From Aureitalea sp. L0-47 (GTDB lineage: Bacteria > Bacteroidota > Bacteroidia > Flavobacteriales > Flavobacteriaceae), in contig NZ_JAFMTQ010000021.1 of assembly GCF_026126405.1 (NCBI RefSeq), positions 1-34,822 of the forward strand: 34,822 bases of DNA, written 5' to 3'. Below, piece by piece: positions 1-7,999 of this stretch; the first letter of the stretch is position 1; the number at the start of each line of letters is the position of its first letter. A model generated the notes under the pieces. That model was not told the DNA's origin and ran no database searches. It saw only the letters and a program-made list of their open reading frames with translations. Position numbers and translations under genes: made by a program.

Positions 1-1412
1 GCATTGGCAAAAGTTACCGTTACATCTGCTGTGAAAAAGTCATCCGCACTATTGGCAGGTGTACCATTATCATTACAAGCCGAAAGATTCGAAGTGCCAA
101 TGGCTGTGATGCTACATGGAGGAGGTCCTACAGTAAGATCTGCGGTAGCACTTGCTGAGGTGAACGTACCAGTACTATAGGTAGCCGAGTTCGTATATAC
201 ACCATTAACAGTCGTTCCAGGAACATCTACACTGTAGATTAGCTGGACTGTTGAGCTCCCCGGTATGAAGTATTCGGTGTAAGGATAGGTAGCCGCATCC
301 AGACCACCGACAAATGACAAAGTACCTGTATCGGACAGCGTAGGAGCACTGGATGAGTTAGCCGTTGTAATGTCGCTCGTGCCATCTATTGAATTAAAGG
401 TAAAAGGTGCAGGTAAAACATCTGTAATTTGATCTAATGAATACGGAGATGTTGATGTATTCTCAATTGAAATTGTATAAGTAACCGTGGCCGGTACCGT
501 CAAAATATTTGTTGGGGAAACAGATTTCGTAATATTCAAAGTAGGAGCCGCAGTGGGCGGGAAACTGGTTACAGAAGTCCCATCCTCAAAATTCCCAGTA
601 TATTTCAACTGGCCTCCAGACGTACCATAGGCATAGGGTTGTGCATTGGTTGTACCGCCAACACAATTACTTCGGAAAAAATAGCGAGCCGTGACAATAT
701 TTCCAGAACCAGATACACCACAACCAGCAGTTATCTGGTAGTAGAGTTGATCCTGATCGCCAACGGAAATACAAGAAAAATCAGGAGAACTTATTATTTC
801 GACACCAACCAACTGAAAGCAGCTAGCGTCAAAATCAATATTCCCTACTGGCTGAAAAGACAGGTCACCGCCATCAGCAGTTGTACCAAAGGTGTACTCT
901 ACATCATAAACACTAAGTTGCCCAACACTCGGACTATTTATTGTTTGAGTACCTAGAATTCCAGTAGCGTTCGCACTGATTCCACTTGCGGTAGTCATAT
1001 TATCGGAGGAGGTTGCAACCACAGCAGCCATATCGTCCGTAAGCGTTACATCGATCACGGCTGTTGCAGGTGGGTCACATGGATATTCCACTAGCCAAAA
1101 GAATGATGCACATTCACCTATTCCAAGGGAACCTACATATTGGGAAGCCGCCTGTCCTCCACTAAGTGAATAACCTGTTCCAGTGATAGCAAAGTTTGCA
1201 GTAAGAGGTGCTGTTACAGATCCTGTTGTATTACAAATCTCGTAAGACACATATGAAGCATGCGGGCCTTCAAAATCAGGTAAACACGATTTGTTACTAT
1301 CAAATACGAACTCATTGGAAGAGGTCAAAGTGACTGTTTGCGCAGATAAATTTGTCGTAAAGACTAATATTATTGAAAACGCACCTAAAATAGATCGTAA
1401 TAATGGTTTCAT
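1..1412 (-). CDS. Secreted DUF11-type surface protein, N-terminal part (runs off the left edge)
   Basis: Translating the minus strand from the ATG at 1412-1410 gives an open frame of 470 residues with no stop before the window edge. The first 24 residues (MKPLLRSILGAF... to SAQ) are a classic signal peptide. The rest is rich in Thr, Ser, Gly, Asn and Asp with spaced Cys, typical of Bacteroidota extracellular beta-sandwich proteins. Around residues 284-415 the sequence NITKSVSPTNILTVPATVTY starts a DUF11-like repeat. The last visible stretch, with SNLSACNDNGTPANSADDFF, looks like the start of another such module. Family knowledge: proteins like this are usually very long and end in a T9SS sorting domain. 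That end is outside the window, so surface display or adhesion is inferred. No Shine-Dalgarno is visible, as is usual in this phylum. Confidence 0.85.
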   Translation of the reverse strand, partial: MKPLLRSILGAFSIILVFTTNLSAQTVTLTSSNEFVFDSNKSCLPDFEGPHASYVSYEICNTTGSVTAPLTANFAITGTGYSLSGGQAASQYVGSLGIGECASFFWLVEYPCDPPATAVIDVTLTDDMAAVVATSSDNMTTASGISANATGILGTQTINSPSVGQLSVYDVEYTFGTTADGGDLSFQPVGNIDFDASCFQLVGVEIISSPDFSCISVGDQDQLYYQITAGCGVSGSGNIVTARYFFRSNCVGGTTNAQPYAYGTSGGQLKYTGNFEDGTSVTSFPPTAAPTLNITKSVSPTNILTVPATVTYTISIENTSTSPYSLDQITDVLPAPFTFNSIDGTSDITTANSSSAPTLSDTGTLSFVGGLDAATYPYTEYFIPGSSTVQLIYSVDVPGTTVNGVYTNSATYSTGTFTSASATADLTVGPPPCSITAIGTSNLSACNDNGTPANSADDFFTADVTVTFAN

Positions 1413-1785
1413 AAGCAATACACTTTAATATTGTGGCGGCCCTTACTAATTGGTAATGGCCATAATTTTTATAAATAATTATGAATTTGATGGTTCATGG
1501 TTAGCATATGATTAGGGGTCTATATGCAGATGCGTAAATATAAGCGCAATATGTTAACGCTTTTAACAATTTAATCGACCACATGCAATTAACCTCGGCA
1601 AAAACACATTGTTTTCGGTGTAGTGATATATTTTATCGATGAAATGCATGTTTTTATCTTCATTTTAACATAATTTACCCCTCGATAAACGTCATATTTT
1701 ATCGTTTATTTGCTGTTTATATGTAAGTATTTGTAGGAAAAGCGTCAATTAACAATTAATTGAGTTTCATTATTTTTGAAATCAC
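1413..1785. other. AT-rich divergent intergenic region, no gene seen
   Basis: This stretch lies between the start of the minus-strand DUF11 gene and the plus-strand membrane protein gene, so both promoters should be here. It is strongly AT-rich. I found no open frame worth calling, no RNA gene and no exact TAnnTTTG promoter box at a convincing distance from either start. Confidence 0.6.
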
Positions 1786-2217
1786 ATGATAAAAGATCTC
1801 ATCCGAAAATTACGATCCGTTGAACGCGGCAGACTCCTTACATATATAATAGTGTACTTCGCCTGGGGCATCCTAATGCACCATGTAGGTCAGTGGCTGG
1901 AGATCGCAAAATTCACCTTCTGGTGGCAAGTGATAAGCACCTATATATTATATATGGTACCCATCTCCATCCTGTTGCGTGGATATCCCTTCTTCACTCA
2001 GTATGCATACGGCTTAGTGGCAATGGCCGCCCTGGAGTTTGGAGGCTATGCCCTGGGAACTTCTTATATATATCCCGACAATATCCTTGAAAAATGGTTC
2101 ACCCCACACACCTTCGCACTGGCCATGGCTATCTTTTTCGCACTTTACTTTCCTATAGGTAATTGGGTAGTTAATCGTATTTATCTGCTGTTTAGCGATA
2201 AAAATAGTAAGAAATAA
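1786..2217 (+). CDS. Small integral membrane protein, unknown function
   Basis: I do not recognise this 143-residue protein. It begins at an ATG after an AT-rich leader. It has a basic N-terminus (MIKDLIRKLRSVERGR) and about four hydrophobic segments near residues 17-36, 44-64, 70-92 and 107-130, then a short charged tail ending in KNSKK. Aromatic residues are abundant in the membrane segments. No catalytic motif is visible. It is followed after 97 bp by a 42-residue lipoprotein gene and another four-helix membrane protein, which may form a small envelope cluster. That link rests on position only. Confidence 0.75.
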   Translation: MIKDLIRKLRSVERGRLLTYIIVYFAWGILMHHVGQWLEIAKFTFWWQVISTYILYMVPISILLRGYPFFTQYAYGLVAMAALEFGGYALGTSYIYPDNILEKWFTPHTFALAMAIFFALYFPIGNWVVNRIYLLFSDKNSKK

Positions 2218-2314
2218 CCTACAAATGTATGATTTTCTTAATGAAATTACTATAGAGTAATTTTTGTTTCTTCTTACTAGGTTTGCTTTGTAATAAACCC
2301 CAAATTCTAGTATT

Positions 2315-2443
2315 ATGAGAAAATTTATGTTTATTTTAGCTATGGTTAGCTTCGTATTTGCAGCAAGCTGTACCCCAGAATCGTTAGTAGGAGAAGAGCA
2401 ACAAATTGACAAAAAAGACGTTGAAATACCGAACAACGGATAA
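2315..2443 (+). CDS. 42-residue lipoprotein-like peptide
   Basis: A short open frame runs from ATG 2315 to TAA 2441-2443. It encodes MRKFMFILAMVSFVFAAS followed by Cys19 and a polar tail (TPESLVGEEQQIDKKDVEIP to NNG). The basic start, hydrophobic core and small residues before Cys19 (AAS-C) fit a lipoprotein signal peptide, although the lipobox lacks the usual Leu at -3. Tiny lipoproteins of this shape, with an acidic IDK-type tail, are common and poorly studied in Flavobacteriia. Its 3' end overlaps the proposed TTG start of the next gene, suggesting translational coupling. The signal sequence argues for a real gene. Function unknown. Confidence 0.65.
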   Translation: MRKFMFILAMVSFVFAASCTPESLVGEEQQIDKKDVEIPNNG

Positions 2444-2918
2444 GAAAAAAGCATCGCTTATATCAGGGGTGTTGCTTACGCTTATCCTAGTTTCAACACC
2501 CTTCTTATTCTATTTGTATCGCATTGTACCCTCTGATACAGCAGAGTGGGATACGTTATTCGGAACTGTAAGGACCAATGGTTTTAATACAGTTCAGGGA
2601 TATATCTATACCCTGTTCACAAAACTTACTTTTGTACTGCTAACTGCTATCTGGTTTGTAACCTCCAGGAATTGGTGGAAATACGCCATTCTGGTCCCAC
2701 TTACCATGTTCCTCTTTCAACTCTCAGGAGTGATCAACCAGAATATTCAATATATAGACGAATACGATTTCTGGTATTCCCTGCCCGTGATCCTGCCAAT
2801 CATTTTCTTTCTGATCTATATTTCTTACCGACTCGGAAAACGCAGAGCTGCGGAAGCAGAAGCGTTAAAAGAACAGGTGGATGAAGAGATCAGTAATATT
2901 TTTGGGGATAATCTTTAA
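2406..2918 (+). CDS. Four-helix membrane protein, unknown function
   Basis: The frame encodes 170 residues if started at TTG 2406. No ATG lies ahead of the first membrane segment, so the start must be TTG 2406 or TTG 2421 (165 residues). Both overlap the upstream lipoprotein gene, by 38 or 23 bp. Hydrophobic segments lie near residues 18-38, 70-88, 92-110 and 124-144. The C-terminus is a charged, probably helical tail (KRRAAEAEALKEQVDEEISN). I do not recognise a family. It ends upstream of a repeat region with terminator-like hairpins that probably stop its transcript. Confidence 0.7.
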   Translation: MTKKTLKYRTTDKKKASLISGVLLTLILVSTPFLFYLYRIVPSDTAEWDTLFGTVRTNGFNTVQGYIYTLFTKLTFVLLTAIWFVTSRNWWKYAILVPLTMFLFQLSGVINQNIQYIDEYDFWYSLPVILPIIFFLIYISYRLGKRRAAEAEALKEQVDEEISNIFGDNL

Positions 2919-2938
2919 AACCAACACATTCTTAACAC

Positions 2939-3008
2939 GTCATTCCGAACTTGATTCGGAATCTCTCTAATTTAAGGACTTTAGAATATGAATCAAGTTC
3001 AGATTGAC
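2939..3008. repeat. Inverted pair of REP-like palindromes
   Basis: Positions 2939-2964 read GTCATTCCGAAC... and contain an 8-bp stem (ATTCCGAA with TTCGGAAT, 5-nt loop). The reverse complement of 2983-3008 matches it at 21 of 26 positions, so the two copies face each other as one long imperfect palindrome. A related copy at 5141-5166 matches the first at 22 of 26. Within the stem, the C-G pair of this copy is a T-A pair in the 5141 copy, a compensated change. This is the pattern of a dispersed REP-type element common between flavobacterial genes. Confidence 0.7.
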
Positions 3009-3087
3009 AATGTATGTTCACTTAATAGCGCAAAACCCGCCTTCGGCGAAGAGTCCCAGCTCCTACGAAGTCAACAATAAAACCTCA

Positions 3088-3113
3088 TCCGCTTAGCAGC
3101 GGACTGCTTTTTT
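3088..3113 (+). terminator. Terminator-like hairpin, tandem unit 1
   Basis: Stem TCCGCT/AGCGGA with a TAGC loop at 3088-3103, followed by a run of six T at 3108-3113. It could end transcripts of the membrane protein gene that stops at 2918. Confidence 0.6.
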
Positions 3114-3200
3114 ATTCCTCATACCTTCAGAATTAACAAGCGGGAATTTCCGCCTGCGGCGGGGAGTCCCAACTCCTACGAAGTCAACAATAAAACCTCA

Positions 3201-3227
3201 TCCGCTTAGCAGCGGATTTATTTTTTT
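3201..3227 (+). terminator. Terminator-like hairpin, tandem unit 2
   Basis: The same TCCGCT/AGCGGA stem at 3201-3216, followed by TTTA and a run of seven T at 3221-3227. It is the second of three evenly spaced copies. Confidence 0.6.
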
Positions 3228-3314
3228 ATTCCTCATACCTTCAGAATGAACAAGCGGGAATTTCCGCCTTCGGCGGGGAGTCCCAGCTCCTACGAAGTCA
3301 ACAATAAAACCTCA

Positions 3315-3341
3315 TCCGCTTAGCAGCGGATTTATTTTTTT
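3315..3341 (+). terminator. Terminator-like hairpin, tandem unit 3
   Basis: The same stem at 3315-3330, followed by TTTA and T7 at 3335-3341. It is the last copy before the converging tRNA operon terminator. Confidence 0.6.
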
Positions 3342-3385
3342 ATTCCTCAATCCCTCTGAAAGATAACTTTCTTCGGTTTTCGGAA

Positions 3386-3414
3386 TAAAAAAACCGAATC
3401 TTTCGATTCGGTTT
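3386..3414 (-). terminator. Intrinsic terminator of the tRNA operon
   Basis: On the minus strand AAACCGAATC, a GAAA tetraloop and GATTCGGTTT form a perfect 10-bp stem (3391-3414). The stem runs directly into a T tract from 3393 down to 3387. It starts about 12 nt after the 3' end of tRNA-Leu. Confidence 0.9.
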
Positions 3415-3425
3415 CACCGTATTAG

Positions 3426-3511
3426 TACAGAAGGCGGGACTTGAACCCGCACGGGCATTACTGCCCATTGGATTTTAAGTCCAACGTGTCTACCAATTCC
3501 ACCACTTCTGC
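3426..3511 (-). tRNA. tRNA-Leu (anticodon TAA)
   Basis: The minus strand folds as a class II tRNA of 86 nt. The acceptor stem is GCAGAAG with CTTCTGT (G1-U72 wobble) and discriminator A. The anticodon arm is TTGGA-CTTAAAA-TCCAA with anticodon TAA at 3477-3475. A variable arm (GGGCAGTAATGCCC) and the T arm GCGGGTTCAAGTCCCGC follow. The CCA end is not encoded. It lies 51 bp downstream of tRNA-Gly and shares its transcript. Confidence 0.95.
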
Positions 3512-3562
3512 ATACAATAGGACTCGCAAAAATCGAGCCGACTAAAAATCGGCTCCTTGCTG

Positions 3563-3635
3563 AGCGAAAAACGGGATTCGAACCCGCGACCTCCACCTTG
3601 GCAAGGTGGCGCTCTACCAACTGAGCTATTTTCGC
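3563..3635 (-). tRNA. tRNA-Gly (anticodon GCC)
   Basis: A 73-nt cloverleaf on the minus strand. The acceptor stem is GCGAAAA with TTTTCGC and discriminator T. The D arm contains AGCTCAGTTGGTAGAGC. The anticodon arm is CCACC-TTGCCAA-GGTGG with anticodon GCC. The T arm contains CGGGTTCGAATCCCG. CCA is not encoded. It is the first gene of a two-tRNA operon with tRNA-Leu. Confidence 0.95.
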
Positions 3636-3671
3636 ATATTTCAAGAACGTACTTTCTAGTGAAAGCGGACG

Positions 3672-3700
3672 CAAATTTAAAACTTTTACCTCAAATGCAA
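3672..3700 (-). promoter_or_regulatory. Bacteroidota-type promoter of the tRNA-Gly/tRNA-Leu operon
   Basis: On the minus strand TTG (3700-3698), 18 bp, then TAAATTTG (3679-3672) fits the Bacteroidota consensus TTG-N17-19-TAnnTTTG exactly. It lies 36 bp ahead of the mature tRNA-Gly 5' end, leaving room for a short leader. The rest of the 308-bp gap up to 3943 is AT-rich and shows no gene. Confidence 0.75.
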
Positions 3701-3943
3701 AGCATTTCTATCTAAATTATTGAGGACAATGGGATCACAAAAAACATCTCGCCACAACTAAGTCTATTTTTAGTAGTTCGACAGCTATTTCCACTCCACA
3801 ATGACCTACATCATTGCATCTTATAAATAATTGGTCTAAGTTTTAAAGTTAAGACCAAAAGTATTTCTGGCATTTTTTAGAGTAAGACAAACAAGAATTT
3901 TCAGAAATACTGAAAGGAATTGTTTGAACCAAAAACCTACGCC

Positions 3944-5101
3944 ATGAAATATTCCAAACACATACTGCTGCTAAGCTTAGCAGTAGCACTATCTTCTTTT
4001 TCATTGAGAGGAGCTACCAATGTCGAACCCCTAAATGAGGATCTCCCCATTAACATCACTAATCCCGCCGCAGGGCAGGACTATTGTTTAAACGAACAAC
4101 AATATATCCAATGGCAAACTACTGGAGGAGTGGCCACCACCGTGAGTATCTTTTTGACGGAATCTAACGGATATACCATTCATAGAACCATTGTTACCGA
4201 CGCTCCCAATTCAGGACAATATCTCTGGAATCGGGAGGCATCGACAGATGGAGACTATCGTATTAAGATCATAGGGAAGAGCGACGCCTCTGATGACATC
4301 ATCACCGGGCTAACCGGAGTTTTCACCTTGAAAGATTGTCTTAAACCTGATCTTGAGTCAGGAAGCATGAAAGTTTCACCAAGAGATTCCGGAGTTATCG
4401 GAGAGAACCAAAGGGTTGTCTACACCGCAGAGATCAAGAATACAGGGGAAACACCAATACAAAATCCTACCGTTAAAATGATACTGGACAGACCCGGTGA
4501 CGAACCTACTACAGAAATCACTAAAACAATGGAGGTAACTATTGGAAAGAACCAAAAAGCTACCTTCAACAAAGGGTTTCGTATTGATAAACCAGGGACC
4601 TACGAAGTGACTCTAGTCCTGGACCCCAATGATGCCATAGACGAAATAGACGAAAATAATAACAGTACAAGCTGGTCCTTCAATGCGTCTCCACTCCCTG
4701 ATCTCATCGTTTATATAGACAACGCTAAAAGGCCGCCGGTAGGCCGTGAAAGAGAAATTAGGATTGTAGTGAAGAATATAGGTAGTGCAGAAACAACTTC
4801 TTACGGAAACTGGAATCTTAGATCATATGTAAAACAAAAAGGGGTGAAAAACTACGAGATTCCTCCCCTGGCTCCTGGAGAAACTTTTACTATAAAAAGA
4901 AAACACAAATGGGGAACTGCAGGAACCAAGAAAGTTAATGCCACAATAAGTTCTATACGCACAGAAATAAAAGCAGACAACAATTTCGTGGAGGGCTCAT
5001 ATTTCGTTAGACTACCACATCACGATAAATATAGCGCCGCTCCCAAAGTAAAATGCTCTACCGGTGAGGTTTTCTATAGCTGGGATGGGATTGAAAATTA
5101 G
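3944..5101 (+). CDS. Secreted CARDB-domain protein
   Basis: I place the start at ATG 3944 (385 residues) because the signal peptide (MKYSKHILLLSLAVALSSFS) begins there; a TTG eight codons upstream would add an unsuitable polar leader. Residues about 40-135 resemble the Kre9/KNH-type Ser-Thr-rich beta-sandwich, with ITNPAAGQDYCLNEQQYIQW at its start. Two CARDB (cell adhesion related) domains follow near 138-250 and 255-360, each starting with PDL and ending with a D(E/N)(D/N)N-type strand (DEIDENNNS; KADNNFVEGS). The protein ends without an obvious T9SS tail. It is probably periplasmic or extracellular, with a binding or adhesive role inferred from the domains. It is monocistronic and converges on mutS across a MITE-like element. 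Confidence 0.85.
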   Translation: MKYSKHILLLSLAVALSSFSLRGATNVEPLNEDLPINITNPAAGQDYCLNEQQYIQWQTTGGVATTVSIFLTESNGYTIHRTIVTDAPNSGQYLWNREASTDGDYRIKIIGKSDASDDIITGLTGVFTLKDCLKPDLESGSMKVSPRDSGVIGENQRVVYTAEIKNTGETPIQNPTVKMILDRPGDEPTTEITKTMEVTIGKNQKATFNKGFRIDKPGTYEVTLVLDPNDAIDEIDENNNSTSWSFNASPLPDLIVYIDNAKRPPVGREREIRIVVKNIGSAETTSYGNWNLRSYVKQKGVKNYEIPPLAPGETFTIKRKHKWGTAGTKKVNATISSIRTEIKADNNFVEGSYFVRLPHHDKYSAAPKVKCSTGEVFYSWDGIEN

Positions 5102-5114
5102 TACTTAATATAAG

Positions 5115-5267
5115 AAGCTGTCTAAAAAGGTAGATTTTATGTCATTCTGAATTTAATTCAGAATCTTATATCCCCTACATTAAACATTATCTAGAAACCG
5201 AATCACGCTTCGGCTATGCTCAGCACGGGAGTTCGATTTGACAGTCATATCACTTTTTAGACAGTTT
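5115..5267. mobile_element. MITE-like palindromic element between convergent genes
   Basis: Terminal inverted repeats CTGTCTAAAAAG (5118-5129) and CTTTTTAGACAG (5253-5264) are perfect over 12 bp, and 14 of 15 bp when extended outward. Inside the left end is a REP-like hairpin ATTCTGAA-TTTAA-TTCAGAAT (5141-5166). The right half carries the opposite-facing partner: read on the minus strand it starts GTCAAATCGAAC and ends TGATTCGG, with an extra GC-rich hairpin inserted. No open frame is present. The element fills nearly the whole gap between the CARDB gene stop (5101) and the mutS stop (5270). Confidence 0.7.
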
Positions 5268-5269
5268 TA

Positions 5270-7885
5270 CTATTTCTTTGATTTCGTTGAAGCATTCCGC
5301 TGCAGCATCCGCTTGATCTCGTTAAGTTTCATCAAGGCCTCTACAGGGGTCAAGGTATCTATGTCGATATCCAGGATCTCCTCCCTCAACTCTTCCAGCA
5401 GTGGATCATCCAGCTTAAAAAAACTGAGCTGCATCTCTTCTTTAGACATGTTCCGCATCTCATCGGTGAGTTCTTCGGAAGCGTGCGACTTCTCCAGTCG
5501 CTTCAATATCTTATTGGCCTTATGCAGAACCTGGACAGGCATCCCGGCCATCTTTGCTACATGAATTCCGAAACTGTGATGTGAGCCCCCGGGTACCAAC
5601 TTCCGAAGAAATAAAACCGTATCCTTCATCTCTTTCACCGAAACATTGTAATTCTTGATCCGCTCAAAAGTCTCCGTCATCTCATTGAGTTCATGGTAGT
5701 GAGTAGCAAACAAGGTCTTGGCCCTGGAAGGGTGTTCGTGCAGGAACTCACTAATGGCCCAGGCAATGGAAATTCCATCATAAGTGCTGGTTCCACGACC
5801 TATTTCATCCAGTAACACCAGGCTTCGTTCTGAAATATTGTTCAGGATACTGGCCGTTTCATTCATCTCTACCATAAACGTAGACTCCCCCATGGAAATA
5901 TTATCACTGGCCCCTACCCTGGTAAATATCTTATCAACACAGCCCATGCGCACAGCACCCGCCGGAACGAAACTTCCCATTTGAGCAAGTAGCACAATCA
6001 AAGCAGTCTGTCGTAGAATGGCAGACTTACCACTCATGTTCGGACCGGTGATCATAATGATCTGCTGGTTGTCCCTGTCCAGGAACACATCGTTGGCTAT
6101 GAACGGTGCATCCGGGGGTAGTTGCTGTTCGATCACCGGATGGCGCCCTTCCTTGATGTCCAAATCAAAGCTATCATCCAATAATGGCCTTGTATAAGAA
6201 TGTTCCCTTGCTTGCACAGCAAAAGAAGACAAACAATCCAATCGCGCGATCAGGCTTGCGGTATGTTGAATGGTCCCAATGAACTGCTGTAACCATTCCA
6301 GTAGGTTAACAAATAATTGCTGTTCCAGTATAAGGATCTTCTCCTCGGCACCAAGTATCTTGGCCTCGTATTCCTTTAATTCTTCGGTGATATAGCGTTC
6401 GGCACTCACCAATGTTTGCTTGCGAACCCATTCCTCTGGGACCTTATCCTTGTGCGTATTTCTAACTTCAATATAGTAGCCAAACACATTATTGGAAGCT
6501 ATCTTCAGCGAAGTGATCCCGGTTCGCTCACTTTCCCTCTTCAGCATGGCATCCAGGTAGTCCTTTCCACCGGTTGCTATGGAACGCAACTCATCCAGTT
6601 CCTCAGAAACCCCGTTTGCAATCGCCTGCCCCTTCAGAATGTTCACCGGTGCTTCTTCAAACAAAGTGGCTTTTACCTTTTCTCTTAGTTCATCACAGGC
6701 ATTCAGTTGTTCCCCGATCAAACGTAGGGACTCATTCTTCGAGTCCGAAGCCAATGCTTTCACCGGCACGACCGCCTCAAGTGAATTCTTTAGCTGCACT
6801 ACTTCTCTTGGATTGATCTTCCCCGTGGCTGCTTTAGAAACCAGCCTTTCCAGGTCGCCCATGTGTTTTATATGCTGCTGAAATTTTTCCAGAACGTCCT
6901 GGTTATCCAGCAGGAAACTCACCACCTCATGACGCTTGATGATGGCTTCGGAATCCTTTAAAGGCAATGCCAGCCAACGCTTCAACAATCTACCTCCCAT
7001 AGGAGAGATCGTTTTATCGATCACTTCCAGCAGGGTCACCGCATTCTCCTGCGTAGAATGATACAGTTCGAGGTTTCTAATGGTAAACTTGTCCATCCAA
7101 ACATAGGCATCTTCAGCTATGCGATTCACTTTGGTGATATGTCCCAGTTTATCGTGACGGGTTTCGCCAAGGTAATGCAAAGCCGCTCCGGCGGCGATGA
7201 CCCCATTCTCCAGGGTATCGATCCCAAATCCTTTTAAACTGGTTGTTCCGAATTGCTTCTGAAGGGTCTCCACCGCATAATCTGTTTGAAACACCCAATC
7301 CTCGAGGTAGAACGTATGAAAATTATCCCCGAAGGTTTCAGAGAATAGCCTGCGTTTCTGTTTGCTGAAAAGTACTTCCGAAGGTTTGAAATTCTGAAGT
7401 AATTTGTCTACATATTCTGCATCTCCTTCAGAAGTAAGAAATTCCCCGGTGGAAACATCGAGGAAGGAAACTCCAATTCGGGAGCCACCCAAATGCACAG
7501 CAGCCAGGAAATTGTTCGATTTGCTCTGAAGTATATCGTCGTTGAGAGCCACGCCCGGTGTCACCAATTCAGTAACACCTCGCTTTACGATCTTCTTGGT
7601 TTGTTTAGGGTCTTCCAGTTGATCGCAGATCGCTACACGACAACCAGCCATGACTAGCTTTGGCAAATAGGTGTTTAGTGAATGATGAGGGAACCCGGCC
7701 AACTCGGTCATATCTCCACCGTTATTTCTGGCCGTGAGCGTGATATTTAGTATCCCTGCGGCCTTAACTGCATCCTCGCCAAAAGTCTCGTAAAAGTCAC
7801 CCACACGAAATAATAACAAGGCATCAGGGTATTTCGCCTTGATACTATTGTATTGACCCATTAAGGGGGTTACTTTTTTACCCAT
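5270..7885 (-). CDS. mutS: DNA mismatch repair protein MutS
   Basis: The 871 residues match a full-length MutS. Near the N-terminus [11 protein letters not shown] holds the mismatch-reading Phe31-x-Glu33. The connector, lever and clamp regions follow. The ATPase has Walker [10 protein letters not shown] at 613-621, Walker [11 protein letters not shown] and the signature region with STFMVEMNE. The C-terminal helix-turn-helix is followed by an acidic linker and a final basic helix ([11 protein letters not shown]) that resembles the tetramerisation tail. The protein recognises mispairs and, with MutL, starts repair. It starts at ATG 7885, divergent from a SpoU-type methyltransferase gene. No MutS-family neighbour is present. 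Confidence 0.98.
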   Translation of the reverse strand: MGKKVTPLMGQYNSIKAKYPDALLLFRVGDFYETFGEDAVKAAGILNITLTARNNGGDMTELAGFPHHSLNTYLPKLVMAGCRVAICDQLEDPKQTKKIVKRGVTELVTPGVALNDDILQSKSNNFLAAVHLGGSRIGVSFLDVSTGEFLTSEGDAEYVDKLLQNFKPSEVLFSKQKRRLFSETFGDNFHTFYLEDWVFQTDYAVETLQKQFGTTSLKGFGIDTLENGVIAAGAALHYLGETRHDKLGHITKVNRIAEDAYVWMDKFTIRNLELYHSTQENAVTLLEVIDKTISPMGGRLLKRWLALPLKDSEAIIKRHEVVSFLLDNQDVLEKFQQHIKHMGDLERLVSKAATGKINPREVVQLKNSLEAVVPVKALASDSKNESLRLIGEQLNACDELREKVKATLFEEAPVNILKGQAIANGVSEELDELRSIATGGKDYLDAMLKRESERTGITSLKIASNNVFGYYIEVRNTHKDKVPEEWVRKQTLVSAERYITEELKEYEAKILGAEEKILILEQQLFVNLLEWLQQFIGTIQHTASLIARLDCLSSFAVQAREHSYTRPLLDDSFDLDIKEGRHPVIEQQLPPDAPFIANDVFLDRDNQQIIMITGPNMSGKSAILRQTALIVLLAQMGSFVPAGAVRMGCVDKIFTRVGASDNISMGESTFMVEMNETASILNNISERSLVLLDEIGRGTSTYDGISIAWAISEFLHEHPSRAKTLFATHYHELNEMTETFERIKNYNVSVKEMKDTVLFLRKLVPGGSHHSFGIHVAKMAGMPVQVLHKANKILKRLEKSHASEELTDEMRNMSKEEMQLSFFKLDDPLLEELREEILDIDIDTLTPVEALMKLNEIKRMLQRNASTKSKK

Positions 7886-7999
7886 AGTTTCACCTGTTCA
7901 CTGAACTTATAAAAATATAGAAATCGTATTGGCCTGAAAAATATATACCGCCCCAGTTATTCACTTTTATTAACAAAAAAGTACCTTTAACCCCAGTTT

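Larger units (their letters stand above)
3037..3350. repeat. Three tandem 113-114 bp repeats carrying hairpins
   Basis: Units begin at CCGCC in 3037, 3150 and 3264, giving periods of 113 and 114 bp; the third is cut short near 3350. Each unit holds a GC hairpin around CCGCC-TTC-GGCGG (degenerate in unit 1), a conserved block GAGTCCCAGCTCCTACGAAG, and a second hairpin TCCGCT-TAGC-AGCGGA followed by a T-rich run. Units 2 and 3 are nearly identical, which suggests recent duplication. No protein-coding frame is supported. Confidence 0.85.

Noticed and set aside
639-956. Plus-strand open frame of 105 residues
   Set aside because: It lies entirely antisense to the DUF11-type gene, whose signal peptide and domain pattern are convincing; the 105-residue translation has no recognisable features.
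2014-2454. Minus-strand frame of 146 residues across the small membrane protein genes
   Set aside because: It is antisense to two frames with clear membrane and signal sequences, and its translation has no coherent domain or hydrophobic pattern.
2315-2918. Programmed frameshift joining the 42-residue lipoprotein to the next membrane protein through the A-run at 2410-2416
   Set aside because: The downstream frame is +1 relative to the short gene, so the common -1 slip on an A-run would not reach it. Two separate overlapping genes is simpler.
3037-3350. CRISPR array
   Set aside because: The units are 113-114 bp and similar along their whole length, with no short repeat and unique spacer pattern and no cas genes.
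3414-3674. Open frame of 86 residues over the tRNA genes
   Set aside because: It is the translation of the two tRNA genes and their spacer; phrases like QLVERHLAKVEVAGSNPVFR are typical false proteins from tRNA sequence.
5238-5564. Plus-strand frame of 108 residues opposite the mutS 3' end
   Set aside because: It is antisense to the conserved mutS C-terminus, is low-complexity Ser-rich and has no start context.
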